Source of the DNA: Mucilaginibacter glaciei | Lineage (GTDB): Bacteria > Bacteroidota > Bacteroidia > Sphingobacteriales > Sphingobacteriaceae | DNA: 64,000 bases | Assembly (NCBI RefSeq): GCF_014773245.1 | Contig: NZ_JACWMX010000012.1 | Span: 30,289-94,288, forward strand | Reading direction: 5' to 3' | Shown: positions 1 through 9,320 of the stretch, in pieces | Position numbering within the stretch: the stretch's first letter is position 1 | How the letters are laid out: each line of letters opens with the position of its first letter | Translations under genes and position numbers: made by a program | Notes under the pieces: generated by a model | The model's input: only the letters and a program-made list of their open reading frames with translations | What the model was told of the DNA's origin: nothing | Database searches by the model: none

Positions 1-2136
1 CTGGCCTCACTTTTTGATATGAAGAGCAACGCGAGCAATGAGGTTAAGGTTCTTAAATCCAGGGGGTTATTGAAACAAGTAGTAGTCAACTTAAAATCCA
101 ATATTCATATTTATCAGAAAAGGTTTATAGGTAAGACTGAGCTTTTTGACAATTCGCCGTTCATTGCAATCACATCTTATAAAAAAGAGCCGGTAATGAC
201 CGACAGGCTTGTTGTCCGGATATTAAACAATAGCCAGTACCAATTAACGGATGATGAACAGGATATACAGTTAAAGGGTGATTTTGGCCGCCCGCTTACA
301 TTGCCCGGTTATAGCTTAACATTAAACAAAACGCCCTATTTTAATATTGCAAAACGCGACTACCTCATTAAAATTGAATCAATTAAGCAAAGCGCGACAG
401 ACCTGGAAAACAGGCTGAATGTAAGTATAGATGATAAGCAGTCAACGGTTATCAACCTGCAGTTAAGCGCGGGTAACCCTGCCGGGGGTGAGAAAACCAT
501 GCAAATGCTCATGAAGGTTTATTTACAAAACAACCTTTCTAATAAAGTACGCATCGCCGATAGTACCATGAAGTTTATCGATACACGCTTGGTTGTAGTT
601 GGCGGTGAACTAAATAGGGTTGAGAAAAATTTGGAGGTTTACAAAAAGGAGAATAAAATATCAGATATCACCGCACAATCAAAGGCGCTGGTTGAGGGGG
701 CAACGCAATACCAAAATAAGCTAAATGATAATGAAGTACAACTTGCGGTAGCCAACGATCTGTACAAGTACGTAAATAACGAAAATAACAACCAGGTTAT
801 ACCAAGTTCGCTCATTACTAAGGATATTGCCTTTGGTAGCGCAATAAATGCCTATAATGAAATGCTGCTGCATAAAGAACAGCTTAAGCTATCGCTTGTA
901 GAAGGCAGTACTTATATACAAAACCTAAACCAGCAAATAGATCTGGCGCGGCAAACACTTTTAACCAGCCTAAGAAACTACCGGAACAGCCTGCAGGTAT
1001 CCCAGTCGGCTTTCAGGAAACAAAACTCATTGATAGAAGACAAGATCTCTAACGCGCCAACTAAGGAAAGACTATATCTCGATTATTCAAGGCAACAAAG
1101 TTTAAAGCAGGAGTTATATCTGTTCCTGCTTCAAAAACGCGAGGAAACTGCTATATCGCAAACTGCCACCATATCCAGCTGCCGTATCCTTGACGATGCG
1201 GAGAGCAGCGATGCGCCGTTCGCCCCAAAAAAATCACTGATCTATTCCCTCGCTTTATTTGCCGGGTTGCTTGCGCCTGCAGCCGGCTTAAGTATTAAAG
1301 AAATGCTGAATGTGAGGATCAATTCTAAGGCGGATATTATTAAACACACGGATGTGCCGCTGTTAGGGGAAATAAGCCGTAACCCGAATAAAAAGAAGAA
1401 CCTGATTTACAACGATGCCCGATCTGTTATTGCAGAAGAGATAAGGGCTTTGCGTACCAATTTAAAGTACGTAACAGAGAAGGGAAAATCAAATGTGATA
1501 TTGTTTACATCTAGCATGAGTGGTGAGGGTAAATCTTTCATATCTCTTAACCTGGGTAATTCAATAGCCCTATCCGGAAAAAAGGTTGTTTTGCTGGAGT
1601 TAGACCTGCGCAAACCGCGGCTGTTAAAAAACATGGGTATAGTTGCTAATTATGGTTTTACAAACTATGTAGCTGACGGTGAGGGTAACATAGACAGCCT
1701 GATCCAGCCGTCAACATTTAACGAGAACTTTTATTTTATATCATCGGGGCCTATACCGCCCAACCCTGCCGAGATACTAATGGGCGATCATCTCAAAATA
1801 CTGATAGATGAATTGAAAACTAAATTCGATTACGTCATCATAGATAGTGCGCCGGTAGGTTTAGTATCAGATGCGCTTATTATTGAAGATTTTGCCGATG
1901 TAACCTGCTATGTGGTAAGGCAAAATTATACTTACAAATCTCAGTTGGGGATAGTTAATGACCTTTATAAGACCAAGAAGGCTAAACGCTTGTATATGGT
2001 AGTAAATGATATTGAAATTCAAAAGAACAGTATAACCGGCTATGGTTATGGCTTTGATAATTATGGATATGATAACGTGCCAAATCCCAGCAAGTTAACA
2101 ACTGCCTATAACAAATTAAAGGTAAGCCTGAAGTAA
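1..2136 (+). CDS. wzc: Wzc-type tyrosine autokinase / chain-length protein (5' partial)
   Basis: This is a bacterial tyrosine kinase fused to a Wzz-like periplasmic region, which controls polymerisation and export of extracellular polysaccharide at the inner membrane. The frame is open from base 1, and family members have a first membrane helix and about 100 more N-terminal residues, so I infer that the start lies outside the window; the ATG at base 19 is probably internal. The text NEVKVLKSRGLL is the usual Wzz-domain block. A second membrane helix lies near bases 1240-1300. The kinase has Walker A SMSGEGKS (about 1515), Walker A' LLELDLRKPR (about 1590) and Walker B VIIDSAP (about 1840). 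A Tyr-rich tail (YGYGFDNYGYDN, about 2041-2076) is the expected autophosphorylation cluster. It is followed 9 bp later by the flippase gene. Family assignment is firm. Confidence 0.93.
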   Translation: MASLFDMKSNASNEVKVLKSRGLLKQVVVNLKSNIHIYQKRFIGKTELFDNSPFIAITSYKKEPVMTDRLVVRILNNSQYQLTDDEQDIQLKGDFGRPLTLPGYSLTLNKTPYFNIAKRDYLIKIESIKQSATDLENRLNVSIDDKQSTVINLQLSAGNPAGGEKTMQMLMKVYLQNNLSNKVRIADSTMKFIDTRLVVVGGELNRVEKNLEVYKKENKISDITAQSKALVEGATQYQNKLNDNEVQLAVANDLYKYVNNENNNQVIPSSLITKDIAFGSAINAYNEMLLHKEQLKLSLVEGSTYIQNLNQQIDLARQTLLTSLRNYRNSLQVSQSAFRKQNSLIEDKISNAPTKERLYLDYSRQQSLKQELYLFLLQKREETAISQTATISSCRILDDAESSDAPFAPKKSLIYSLALFAGLLAPAAGLSIKEMLNVRINSKADIIKHTDVPLLGEISRNPNKKKNLIYNDARSVIAEEIRALRTNLKYVTEKGKSNVILFTSSMSGEGKSFISLNLGNSIALSGKKVVLLELDLRKPRLLKNMGIVANYGFTNYVADGEGNIDSLIQPSTFNENFYFISSGPIPPNPAEILMGDHLKILIDELKTKFDYVIIDSAPVGLVSDALIIEDFADVTCYVVRQNYTYKSQLGIVNDLYKTKKAKRLYMVVNDIEIQKNSITGYGYGFDNYGYDNVPNPSKLTTAYNKLKVSLK

Positions 2137-2145
2137 TAAAGCGCT

Positions 2146-3504
2146 ATGATGTTGCAAACTATCCAAAACACTGTTACTGATTTTTTTACCAGGGGGCATC
2201 AGCGTACTTTAACAGCTAAAAAAAATATTATAAAGTCTGTTTTTTTAAAGGGGGGCAGTGTTGCTATCTCTCTGGTATTGCTGCCGCTTACCATCAATTA
2301 TGTTAACCCTGCTCAGTTTGGTATTTGGTTAACTTTAAGCTCAATTATGGTATGGGCGGCTTTTTTTGACTTGGGCCTGGGCAGCGGATTAAGAAACAAA
2401 CTTGCAACTGCCCTGGCAACAAATAATTACGAATTGGCACGTATTTACGTGAGTACCACATATGCTGTGTTATTAATTGTACTGTCAGTATTCTTTCTGC
2501 TTTTCTACCTAATTAACCCCTATATTAACTGGACAAGTGTGCTCAATTCGGGCGCTACCACAGGTTTAAATAATTTAGTGCTGTTGATGGTAGGGCTGTT
2601 TTTTTTACAGTTTATCATCCAGCTGATGCATACGGTGTTGGGTGCCGATCAAAAAACCGCCGATAGTACATTGATCAATGTGGCAGGGCAGGCGCTGGTG
2701 TTACTGGTCATATTTATACTCACAAAAACCATCCCCGGCTCGTTAAATATACTATTAATAGCAATGGCCGGTATCCCATTAGTAGTGCTCACTGTTGCCA
2801 GTATATGGCTATACAGGGGGCGGTATAAAATGATAGCACCCAGCTTTGGTTTTATCAAAATGAAACATGCCGGAGAATTGCTGGGTACCGGCAGCATATT
2901 TCTGATGATCCAGTTCGGTATCATCATTGTTTACGAGACGGATAATATCGTCATAACACAGTTGTTTGGCCCGGCCGATGTAACCACTTTTAATATGGCT
3001 TATAAGCTATTTTCGGTAATGCTGATGCTGCTTACCCTGGTGGTTGCCCCGCTTTGGAGCGCATTTACCGAAGCCTTTGCAAAGCAGGAGCATGCCTGGA
3101 TAAAAAGCACCCTGCAAAAGATTACCCAGATATTTGGCGCCTTTAGTTTGCTTACACTTTTACTGTTGGCATTGTCGCCCGTCCTGTACAGGCTTTGGCT
3201 CGGTAAAGACCATTTTGTACCGTTCTCGCTTTCGGTACTTATGTGTTTTTACATCATAGCTTGCATGTGGCAAGCCACTAATGTGTACCTGATGAATGGT
3301 TTGGGCAAGATCAGATTGCAGCTGTACGTCATCATCGCGAGTGCAGTGCTCAACGTTCCACTATCTATATGGCTGGGTAAACAAATAGGTTTACAAGGGA
3401 TAGTATTATCCAATTTATTGATATGCACAGTAATGGGGCTGGTTTTTCAGATCCAGGCCAATAAAATAGTGAACGGAACGGCTACAGGGATCTTTAATAA
3501 ATGA
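2146..3504 (+). CDS. Wzx-like polysaccharide flippase (MOP superfamily)
   Basis: A 452-residue polytopic membrane protein of the oligosaccharide flippase / MATE-like MOP superfamily. It should flip the lipid-linked repeat unit of the exopolysaccharide across the inner membrane. About 12-14 hydrophobic helices are visible. The N-terminal block with FLKGGSVAISLVLLPLTINY followed by a WLTLSSI segment is characteristic of the family. It starts 9 bp after the autokinase stop and is followed 7 bp later by an acyltransferase gene, so it belongs to the same transcription unit. An ATG-ATG doublet occurs at 2146; either codon is plausible. The substrate cannot be predicted from sequence. Confidence 0.88.
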   Translation: MMLQTIQNTVTDFFTRGHQRTLTAKKNIIKSVFLKGGSVAISLVLLPLTINYVNPAQFGIWLTLSSIMVWAAFFDLGLGSGLRNKLATALATNNYELARIYVSTTYAVLLIVLSVFFLLFYLINPYINWTSVLNSGATTGLNNLVLLMVGLFFLQFIIQLMHTVLGADQKTADSTLINVAGQALVLLVIFILTKTIPGSLNILLIAMAGIPLVVLTVASIWLYRGRYKMIAPSFGFIKMKHAGELLGTGSIFLMIQFGIIIVYETDNIVITQLFGPADVTTFNMAYKLFSVMLMLLTLVVAPLWSAFTEAFAKQEHAWIKSTLQKITQIFGAFSLLTLLLLALSPVLYRLWLGKDHFVPFSLSVLMCFYIIACMWQATNVYLMNGLGKIRLQLYVIIASAVLNVPLSIWLGKQIGLQGIVLSNLLICTVMGLVFQIQANKIVNGTATGIFNK

Positions 3505-3511
3505 GCGTCAT

Positions 3512-4207
3512 ATGATGAAATTTTTCGACAGATCTTTTCTTTACAACCCGCTTGGGCAATACTTAAGCTGGTTAAAATGTAAGGGCTGGTATCAAATTAA
3601 TCATTGGGGGCAGCATTTAAGGATAGGTTATTTGAGCAGGATTAGCAATGTTACATTTGGGCGCTATAATATTGTGGGAGAGCACTGTATGCTGATCAAC
3701 TGCTCTATGGGAGATTTCTCCTATGTAAACAGTTATAGCTATGTGCTTAATGCCGCAATTGGCCGGTATTGCTCCATTGGCCCCAATGTAAAGATAGCAC
3801 CCGGTAAGCATCCAACATCCGTTTTTGTGAGCACGCACCCGGTTACATTCAATAACCAGGTAAATATGCTGCGCAATTATTGTAAGGAAGAAAAATTCAG
3901 GAATTACAGCCCTGTAACTATCGGTAATGATGTTTGGATAGGGGCAAATGCAATCATTATAGACGGTGTAAATATAGCCGACGGCGCCATAATCGCAGCA
4001 AACTCCCTCGTTACAAAGGATGTTGGCCCGTTTGAGATTGTTGGCGGTACGCCTGCTAAGTTTATTAAAAAACGATTTGATGATGACCAGATAATTTGTC
4101 TGTTGGAAACCAGTTGGTGGGACAAAGATGAGGAGTGGGTGCAAAAAAACATTTCCAAATTCTGGGATATAGAGGATTTTACACATGCGGATTTAAATGA
4201 GGCGTGA
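3512..4207 (+). CDS. Hexapeptide-repeat O-acyltransferase (CatB/LbH type)
   Basis: A 231-residue left-handed beta-helix acyltransferase. Hexapeptide-repeat text runs through the centre (IGPNVKIAPGKHP, then GNDVWIGANAIIIDGVNIADGAIIAANSLV in shorter units) and ends with the family tail VGGTPAKFIKKRF. The His in the APGKHP block matches the catalytic His region of CatB-like acetyltransferases that use acetyl-CoA. It probably acetylates a sugar of the exopolysaccharide repeat in the cytoplasm. It overlaps the next gene, also an acyltransferase, by a TGATG junction at 4205-4209. The acceptor sugar is unknown. Confidence 0.85.
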   Translation: MMKFFDRSFLYNPLGQYLSWLKCKGWYQINHWGQHLRIGYLSRISNVTFGRYNIVGEHCMLINCSMGDFSYVNSYSYVLNAAIGRYCSIGPNVKIAPGKHPTSVFVSTHPVTFNNQVNMLRNYCKEEKFRNYSPVTIGNDVWIGANAIIIDGVNIADGAIIAANSLVTKDVGPFEIVGGTPAKFIKKRFDDDQIICLLETSWWDKDEEWVQKNISKFWDIEDFTHADLNEA

Positions 4208-4848
4208 TGGTGTATTTAATTAGAAAGTTTTACCGGGCGCTCAGGGTGGTTTTTTTTCAAACTGCAAGGATTTACTCCTGGCTTATTACCTGCTTTAAGT
4301 TTCACCTTAATAATGTGCAGTTTCATGCAGACTTTGTGGGCTATGGCGTACCCATACTGGATGTTAGCCTTAATGGTAAGTTTTCAATAGGTAAAAAGTT
4401 CAGGTTCAATAGCGGCAAATATTTTGTTATGGCGGGCAGGCCGCAGCAATGTTATTTTACAGTAGGGGCGGGGGCCGAAATGACCATTGGAGAAAACGTA
4501 GGCATCACTTCAGTAACGCTTTTCTGTAAGCAAAAAATCACTATAGGCAACAACGTCAAAATAGGCATTAATACGGTGATCTACGATACCGATTTTCATT
4601 CGCTTGATGCGGCCTATCGCAACAGCTATCCCGAAAGGCTTGATGGGGTAAGGGCTAAACCTGTAGTAATAATGGACGGTGCCTTTATTGGCGGCCATAG
4701 CACCATATTAAAGGGGGTTACCATCGGCCGCAATTCAATTGTAGCAGCCGGATCTGTTGTGTTTAATGATATACCCGATGAACAAATATGGGGAGGTAAC
4801 CCGGCAAGTTTTATAAAGGAGAACTACTATTCAACCGTATTAGCCTAA
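4207..4848 (+). CDS. Hexapeptide-repeat acyltransferase
   Basis: A left-handed beta-helix acyltransferase of about 213 residues. The chosen start is the ATG at 4207, overlapping the upstream stop codon (TGATG); a GTG three bases earlier is also in frame. Hexapeptide units include IGENVGITSVTLFC, IGNNVKIGINTVIYDTDFHS and MDGAFIGGHSTILKGVTIGR, and the protein ends WGGNPASFIKE, the usual end of Wcm/Wbb-type sugar O-acetyltransferases. The DTDFHS block carries the expected catalytic His. Its position between the flippase and the polymerase supports a role in modifying the polysaccharide repeat. It resembles the minus-strand acyltransferase at 10544-11209 more than the other three in layout (same DTDFHS block). 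Confidence 0.85.
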   Translation: MVYLIRKFYRALRVVFFQTARIYSWLITCFKFHLNNVQFHADFVGYGVPILDVSLNGKFSIGKKFRFNSGKYFVMAGRPQQCYFTVGAGAEMTIGENVGITSVTLFCKQKITIGNNVKIGINTVIYDTDFHSLDAAYRNSYPERLDGVRAKPVVIMDGAFIGGHSTILKGVTIGRNSIVAAGSVVFNDIPDEQIWGGNPASFIKENYYSTVLA

Positions 4849-4853
4849 CCAAG

Positions 4854-6101
4854 ATGATACAGCAAAAAACATGTGCTTTTTTATTGCTCTTGCTTATCCA
4901 GGCAGCATTTTTTCACATGCAGGCCTTTGTGTTAGTCATTACCGCAATAATTATTTTAATGCCTTTGAAACACCACTTTGTGGCTATAAAGGCAGCGCGC
5001 TTATTTTTGTTGCTGTTAGTACCGCTGGTATTTGGCTTGATGGCGGGGTTCGGCAATAATTCATATCTTATTTTTAAGGATATTTATTATTTCACCGTCC
5101 CGCTTATTTTTATCACCTGCGGGGTTGTGCTGGCTTGCCGCCTATCTGTTGAAATGTTTTTGAAAACCCTGGTATTTGCAGGTGTTATCGGTTCTTTTGT
5201 AGTTACCGGTATTTCTATATCCTACATTGGTTTTAGTGCCTTTACAGACCCTTATGCCGCACATTATGCGCAAGGTATTATTGGCACCCCCGGCCCACCC
5301 GTTGCCCTGGCGTGCCTGCTGCTATCGCAAAAATTCAACATCAAACTGTTTAACCGCACCTGGTTTAATATACTGGTTGCCATAAATGTTATGGGGGTTT
5401 ACATGTTCGCGTCGCGTACTTACCTCATCATCACCTTATGCTTTTTGATATTGTTAGTAGCCGATAAGGTGAAAAAGTTATGGATAGCACCGGTGTTACT
5501 CGTGTCGATTATCGGGTTAACCTTTATTCCCTTTGATGCATTAACCACTAATACTGACGGCACCTTTGTGAGTAAGCTATTGGGCTCGTTCTCAGAAATA
5601 AGCCTGGGGCAATACAATAATGAGCAGGACATTAACTTGAGGTACCGTGGTTACGAATCTTTAATGGCGCTTAAAAGCTATAATGAAGGCGGTACGGTTA
5701 GCCATATTTTTGGTGAGTTAGGTAAACTGATCGATCTGAAAACCTTTGTGCGCCTGGGCGAGGATACCGACTTTCAGTACATACCCGTGCTTCACAATGG
5801 CTGGCTATATATTTTGGTTAAGGTAGGTATAGCGGGGTTATTAACCTATGCCCTGGTTTTTTTTAGCCTGATAGTTGTCAACTGGCGCAAATATGCCGAA
5901 ATAAAAGGCCGGCCGGCTATCCGTTTATTTGCCGCCTTAACATTGGGCTGCATCATTAGCCTGCTGCTTACCAATTATATAGTTAACGCTTTCTTTAATG
6001 TAGAGATGAGTGTTATCATGATCACTTTGGGTTATAGTTATCTCAATTTTCAATCGCTGACTTTTAAATGGGAACAGCAGCAACAAGCAATTAGTCATTG
6101 A
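4854..6101 (+). CDS. Wzy-type O-antigen/EPS polymerase-like membrane protein
   Basis: A 415-residue integral membrane protein with roughly ten hydrophobic helices. A large extracytoplasmic loop lies at about residues 240-320, before the last helices. This layout, together with the loop text INLRYRGYESLMAL and FQYIPVLHNGWLYILVKVGI, is typical of O-antigen ligase/polymerase (Wzy/WaaL) proteins, which join lipid-linked repeat units in the periplasm. As is usual for this family the sequence is otherwise poorly conserved. It sits 5 bp after an acyltransferase and 1 bp before a GT2 glycosyltransferase. Polymerase is preferred over ligase because flippase and chain-length genes are in the same cluster. 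Confidence 0.8.
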   Translation: MIQQKTCAFLLLLLIQAAFFHMQAFVLVITAIIILMPLKHHFVAIKAARLFLLLLVPLVFGLMAGFGNNSYLIFKDIYYFTVPLIFITCGVVLACRLSVEMFLKTLVFAGVIGSFVVTGISISYIGFSAFTDPYAAHYAQGIIGTPGPPVALACLLLSQKFNIKLFNRTWFNILVAINVMGVYMFASRTYLIITLCFLILLVADKVKKLWIAPVLLVSIIGLTFIPFDALTTNTDGTFVSKLLGSFSEISLGQYNNEQDINLRYRGYESLMALKSYNEGGTVSHIFGELGKLIDLKTFVRLGEDTDFQYIPVLHNGWLYILVKVGIAGLLTYALVFFSLIVVNWRKYAEIKGRPAIRLFAALTLGCIISLLLTNYIVNAFFNVEMSVIMITLGYSYLNFQSLTFKWEQQQQAISH

Positions 6102-6102
6102 T

Positions 6103-6864
6103 ATGGTTAGCCAGGCAAAATTAGCGGTAAAGGTAAGCGTTATCACGGTGGTTTATAACGCAGTGCACACTATTGAGGAAACCATCAGGAGCGTTATTAA
6201 CCAAACGTATCAAAACATCGAATATATTGTAATTGACGGTGGGTCTACAGATGGTACGCTGGATGTTATCAAGAAATATCTACCGGCAAACAGTTATTTC
6301 AAAAGTGAACCGGATACAGGTATTGCCGATGCTTTTAACAAGGGCGTGGCAGTCGCAACCGGCGATTGGGTAGCTATTATCAATGCTGATGACTGGTATG
6401 TTTCGAATGCGGTTGAATCAATGATGAAAGCCGTAAACGACACCACGGATGTATGTTGCGGTAACATTATGCTCGTTGGCGAGAATGATTACCGGCGTGT
6501 TAAACCCAGCAAGGTAAACTGGTTAAATTACGGCATGTATATTATGCACCCTACCTGCTTTATCCGCCGGGAAGTATACGCATCAGTGGGCGATTACGAT
6601 ACCAGTCTGAGTATAGCTATGGATTATGATATGCTGATGAGGATAAGGAACAGTGGGTTCAAGATCCAGTATATTGATGAGCTGGTTACCTATATGCGCA
6701 CCGGCGGTGCCAGCAGCGATATCACCAGGATGCACCAGGAAGAGATTAAAGTGATCAAAAACCACTTGAACGGATACAGTTACTGGCTCTCCAGGGCTGT
6801 TAAATATGCGGACATCATCCGTTGGCGTTTCTTTTACAAATCACCCTTTAAAGTGGTTGCCTGA
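6103..6864 (+). CDS. GT2-family glycosyltransferase
   Basis: A 253-residue GT-A fold glycosyltransferase of family 2. It starts with the nucleotide-sugar binding strand VSVITVVYNAVHTIEETIRS, then VINQTYQNIEYIVIDGGSTDG, and has the metal-binding motif in INADDWY (about residues 97-103). The text MHPTCFIRREVY and IAMDYDMLMRI is common in WcaA-like enzymes. It would add one sugar to the lipid-linked repeat at the cytoplasmic face. It lies 1 bp after the polymerase gene and shares its last base with the start of the next gene, so translation is likely coupled. Donor and acceptor are unknown. Confidence 0.9.
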   Translation: MVSQAKLAVKVSVITVVYNAVHTIEETIRSVINQTYQNIEYIVIDGGSTDGTLDVIKKYLPANSYFKSEPDTGIADAFNKGVAVATGDWVAIINADDWYVSNAVESMMKAVNDTTDVCCGNIMLVGENDYRRVKPSKVNWLNYGMYIMHPTCFIRREVYASVGDYDTSLSIAMDYDMLMRIRNSGFKIQYIDELVTYMRTGGASSDITRMHQEEIKVIKNHLNGYSYWLSRAVKYADIIRWRFFYKSPFKVVA

Positions 6865-8159
6865 TGGAAAGAAAGAAAATCCTAATATCTGCCTACGCAC
6901 TTTCGCCCGTTAAAGGATCAGAGTTTGGTGCAGCATGGAGTACTATAACCAACCTGGCTACACAGCATGACCTGTGGGTGCTTTATGGTATATCAGACGA
7001 CCACATGGGCGATACGCTTACGTTAGATAAATACATTAAACAAAACCCGGACCCTTCTATCAATTTTATAAAAGTACAAGGTGGCAGGCTGGCCAACTGT
7101 ATTAACCTTTTAAATAAAGCAGGAGCCGGATGGTTCTTTTACCCTGCTTATTATCTGTGGCAAAAAAAGGCATTGACAGCCGCCAGGGAAATTTTAAGCG
7201 AAGTGCCTATTGATGTTGTGCACCAGTTAGGGCCCATAGGTTTTCGTGAGCCCGGTTTTTTATGGCAGCTGGATAAACCTATGGTTTGGGGCCCGATTGG
7301 GGGGATGATCACTATCGATAACCGGTTATTGGAGGGCAAACCTTTTATTACCCGTTTAAAGGCCACGGTAAAAACAGGGATAAATTATATGCAATTAAAT
7401 CATTCATCCCGCATAAGGTCTGCTTTTGAAAAGGCAGGGGTGCTTGTAGCGGCAACACGTACCGGGCAGCGTATCATCGAACAGAAATTTAACAGGAAAA
7501 GTTACCACATGCCCGAAACATGGCTTAAAGAACACGCCTATAACCTTGCGGATAAATTTGAAAATATATCTCCAGAGGTGCAATTGGTTTGGTCGGGGTC
7601 GCACATCGACCGTAAGAATTTGCAACTGTGCTTGCATGCACTGGCCAAAGTAAAGGCAGGCAACTGGTGCCTGAATGTATTGGGCAGCGGCCCGTTAACC
7701 CCCGCCTGGAAAAAACTTGCCAGAGAACTTAAATTGGATACACATATTAAGTGGCACGGCCATTTAGACCGGGATAGTGCGCTAAACATCATGAAAGGCG
7801 CGCATTTGCATATCATAACCAGTATTGCAGAGGATAACCCGAACGTGGTTTTTGAAGCTTTGAGCTTTGGGGTGCCCACCCTGACTATAGACCACTTTGG
7901 TATGGCAGATAGCGTGTGTAACAGGTGCGGGGTGCGGATAACCGTTGCTGAAAACAAAGTAATGATGGTTAATATGGCAGCCGCCATAACACGCCTTTTG
8001 GCTGATACCGAAATGCTAAAAAAAATGGCTGCTGCTGCATTGGTTTGCGCCCTTGCGCATCACCGCGAAAAGCGGCTGGCAATGCTTAACACATTTTATG
8101 CAGAAGCAATTCAGATTTACAACAAACAAGAAGTTGGTGCCGGATATATTTTAACTTAA
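6864..8159 (+). CDS. GT4-family glycosyltransferase
   Basis: A 431-residue GT-B fold glycosyltransferase. The N-terminal half starts KILISAYALSPVKGSEFGAAWS, which is typical of WcaL/RfaG-like group 1 enzymes. The C-terminal half has the sugar-nucleotide site with an E-x7-E pattern in EDNPNVVFEALSFGVPTL (around residues 325-340). It would transfer a sugar onto the growing lipid-linked repeat. Its ATG overlaps the previous stop (TGATGG) and it is followed without a gap by another GT4 gene, which supports operon membership. Substrate specificity cannot be read from the sequence. Confidence 0.88.
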   Translation: MERKKILISAYALSPVKGSEFGAAWSTITNLATQHDLWVLYGISDDHMGDTLTLDKYIKQNPDPSINFIKVQGGRLANCINLLNKAGAGWFFYPAYYLWQKKALTAAREILSEVPIDVVHQLGPIGFREPGFLWQLDKPMVWGPIGGMITIDNRLLEGKPFITRLKATVKTGINYMQLNHSSRIRSAFEKAGVLVAATRTGQRIIEQKFNRKSYHMPETWLKEHAYNLADKFENISPEVQLVWSGSHIDRKNLQLCLHALAKVKAGNWCLNVLGSGPLTPAWKKLARELKLDTHIKWHGHLDRDSALNIMKGAHLHIITSIAEDNPNVVFEALSFGVPTLTIDHFGMADSVCNRCGVRITVAENKVMMVNMAAAITRLLADTEMLKKMAAAALVCALAHHREKRLAMLNTFYAEAIQIYNKQEVGAGYILT

Positions 8160-9320
8160 ATGATAAGTGACATGGAAAGCAATCAAAAAAAGATCAGGCT
8201 GGGTATTGATGCAAAATGGTATTTTGACGGCCCCCCCAGCGGGCATATGGTTGTTAAAAACCTGGTAGACCAGATGGTAACCAGGCACGATGAATTTGAA
8301 TTATGCCTTTTTCTGTGCAGCAAGCATAAAAACCTGGCAAAAAGTCATTTTCCGCAAGGGATAGAACTTATTTTTTTACCCAATGTGCCTAATATGATCG
8401 CTAACATGTTTGTGGTACCCTATTTTGCAAACGCGCACAAGTTGGATGCAGTAATGTTGCAGAATTTTTTGGGGCCGTGGTCCGACAAGCTTTTTAAGGT
8501 AGTTTATATACACGATGTGCTTTTTTTAGATTACCCCGAATACTTTACTAAAAACGAGCTAAAGTATTTTAATTTCATCAGGAGATATGCGATAAAGGCC
8601 AATTTGGTGATCACTATATCTGAAACGGAAAAAAAGCGGATGGTGCAAAATTACGTGGCCCGGTCTGCAAAGATCTCTGTGGTACATCACGGTATCGATG
8701 AGAAATTCAAGCCATTGTGCAATTGCCAGGCAGCGATTGTTCAAACCGTGAAGGAGAAGTACAATTTGCCTGACAGGTATCTGCTTTTTGTAGGTAGGAT
8801 CAATATACGGAAGAACCTGGATAATTTGATCAAAGCGCTTGGAATGTTAATTGACAGCGATGTAAAGCTGGTAGTTGTAGGCGAACGCACTGCCTTAAAT
8901 TTAAAATTAGAAGAGATGATTGCTGCCGAGCAACTTGGCGGTAGGGTGATATTTACAGGCCACGTGCCGGAGGAAGACCTGTATACCGTTTATGCTAACG
9001 CAACAGTATTTTGTTTCCCATCTTATGCAGAAGGTTTTGGGTTACCACCCTTAGAGGCTATGCGTTGTGGGGTACCTGTTGTAGTATCTGACCGTACCGC
9101 TATGCCGGAAGTTTGCGGTGATGCCGCCTTATACGCTAACCCGGATGATGCAGAAGATATTGCCCGTAAAATACGGGTATTGCTTAACGACCATTCATTT
9201 TATCTAAAAAAAGCAGATGAAGGAATTGCCCAGTCAGAAAAATACTCCTGGAAAAAGTCTGCAGATGATATATTAAATCTTATAAGCCACGGATATGATC
9301 ATAGCAAAAGTTATAGGTAA
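8160..9320 (+). CDS. GT4-family glycosyltransferase
   Basis: A 386-residue group 1 glycosyltransferase with GT-B fold. Diagnostic text includes YIHDVLFLDYPEYFTKNE, the hinge LLFVGRINIRKNLDNLI, and the C-terminal E-x7-E signature EGFGLPPLEAMRCGVPVV. This order is typical of mannosyltransferase-like GT4 enzymes (MtfB/WbaZ group), but the sugar is not predictable. The ATG immediately follows the stop of the upstream gene; a second ATG four codons later is also possible. The 3' end overlaps the start of the next acyltransferase gene by 26 bp, in a different frame. Confidence 0.9.
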   Translation: MISDMESNQKKIRLGIDAKWYFDGPPSGHMVVKNLVDQMVTRHDEFELCLFLCSKHKNLAKSHFPQGIELIFLPNVPNMIANMFVVPYFANAHKLDAVMLQNFLGPWSDKLFKVVYIHDVLFLDYPEYFTKNELKYFNFIRRYAIKANLVITISETEKKRMVQNYVARSAKISVVHHGIDEKFKPLCNCQAAIVQTVKEKYNLPDRYLLFVGRINIRKNLDNLIKALGMLIDSDVKLVVVGERTALNLKLEEMIAAEQLGGRVIFTGHVPEEDLYTVYANATVFCFPSYAEGFGLPPLEAMRCGVPVVVSDRTAMPEVCGDAALYANPDDAEDIARKIRVLLNDHSFYLKKADEGIAQSEKYSWKKSADDILNLISHGYDHSKSYR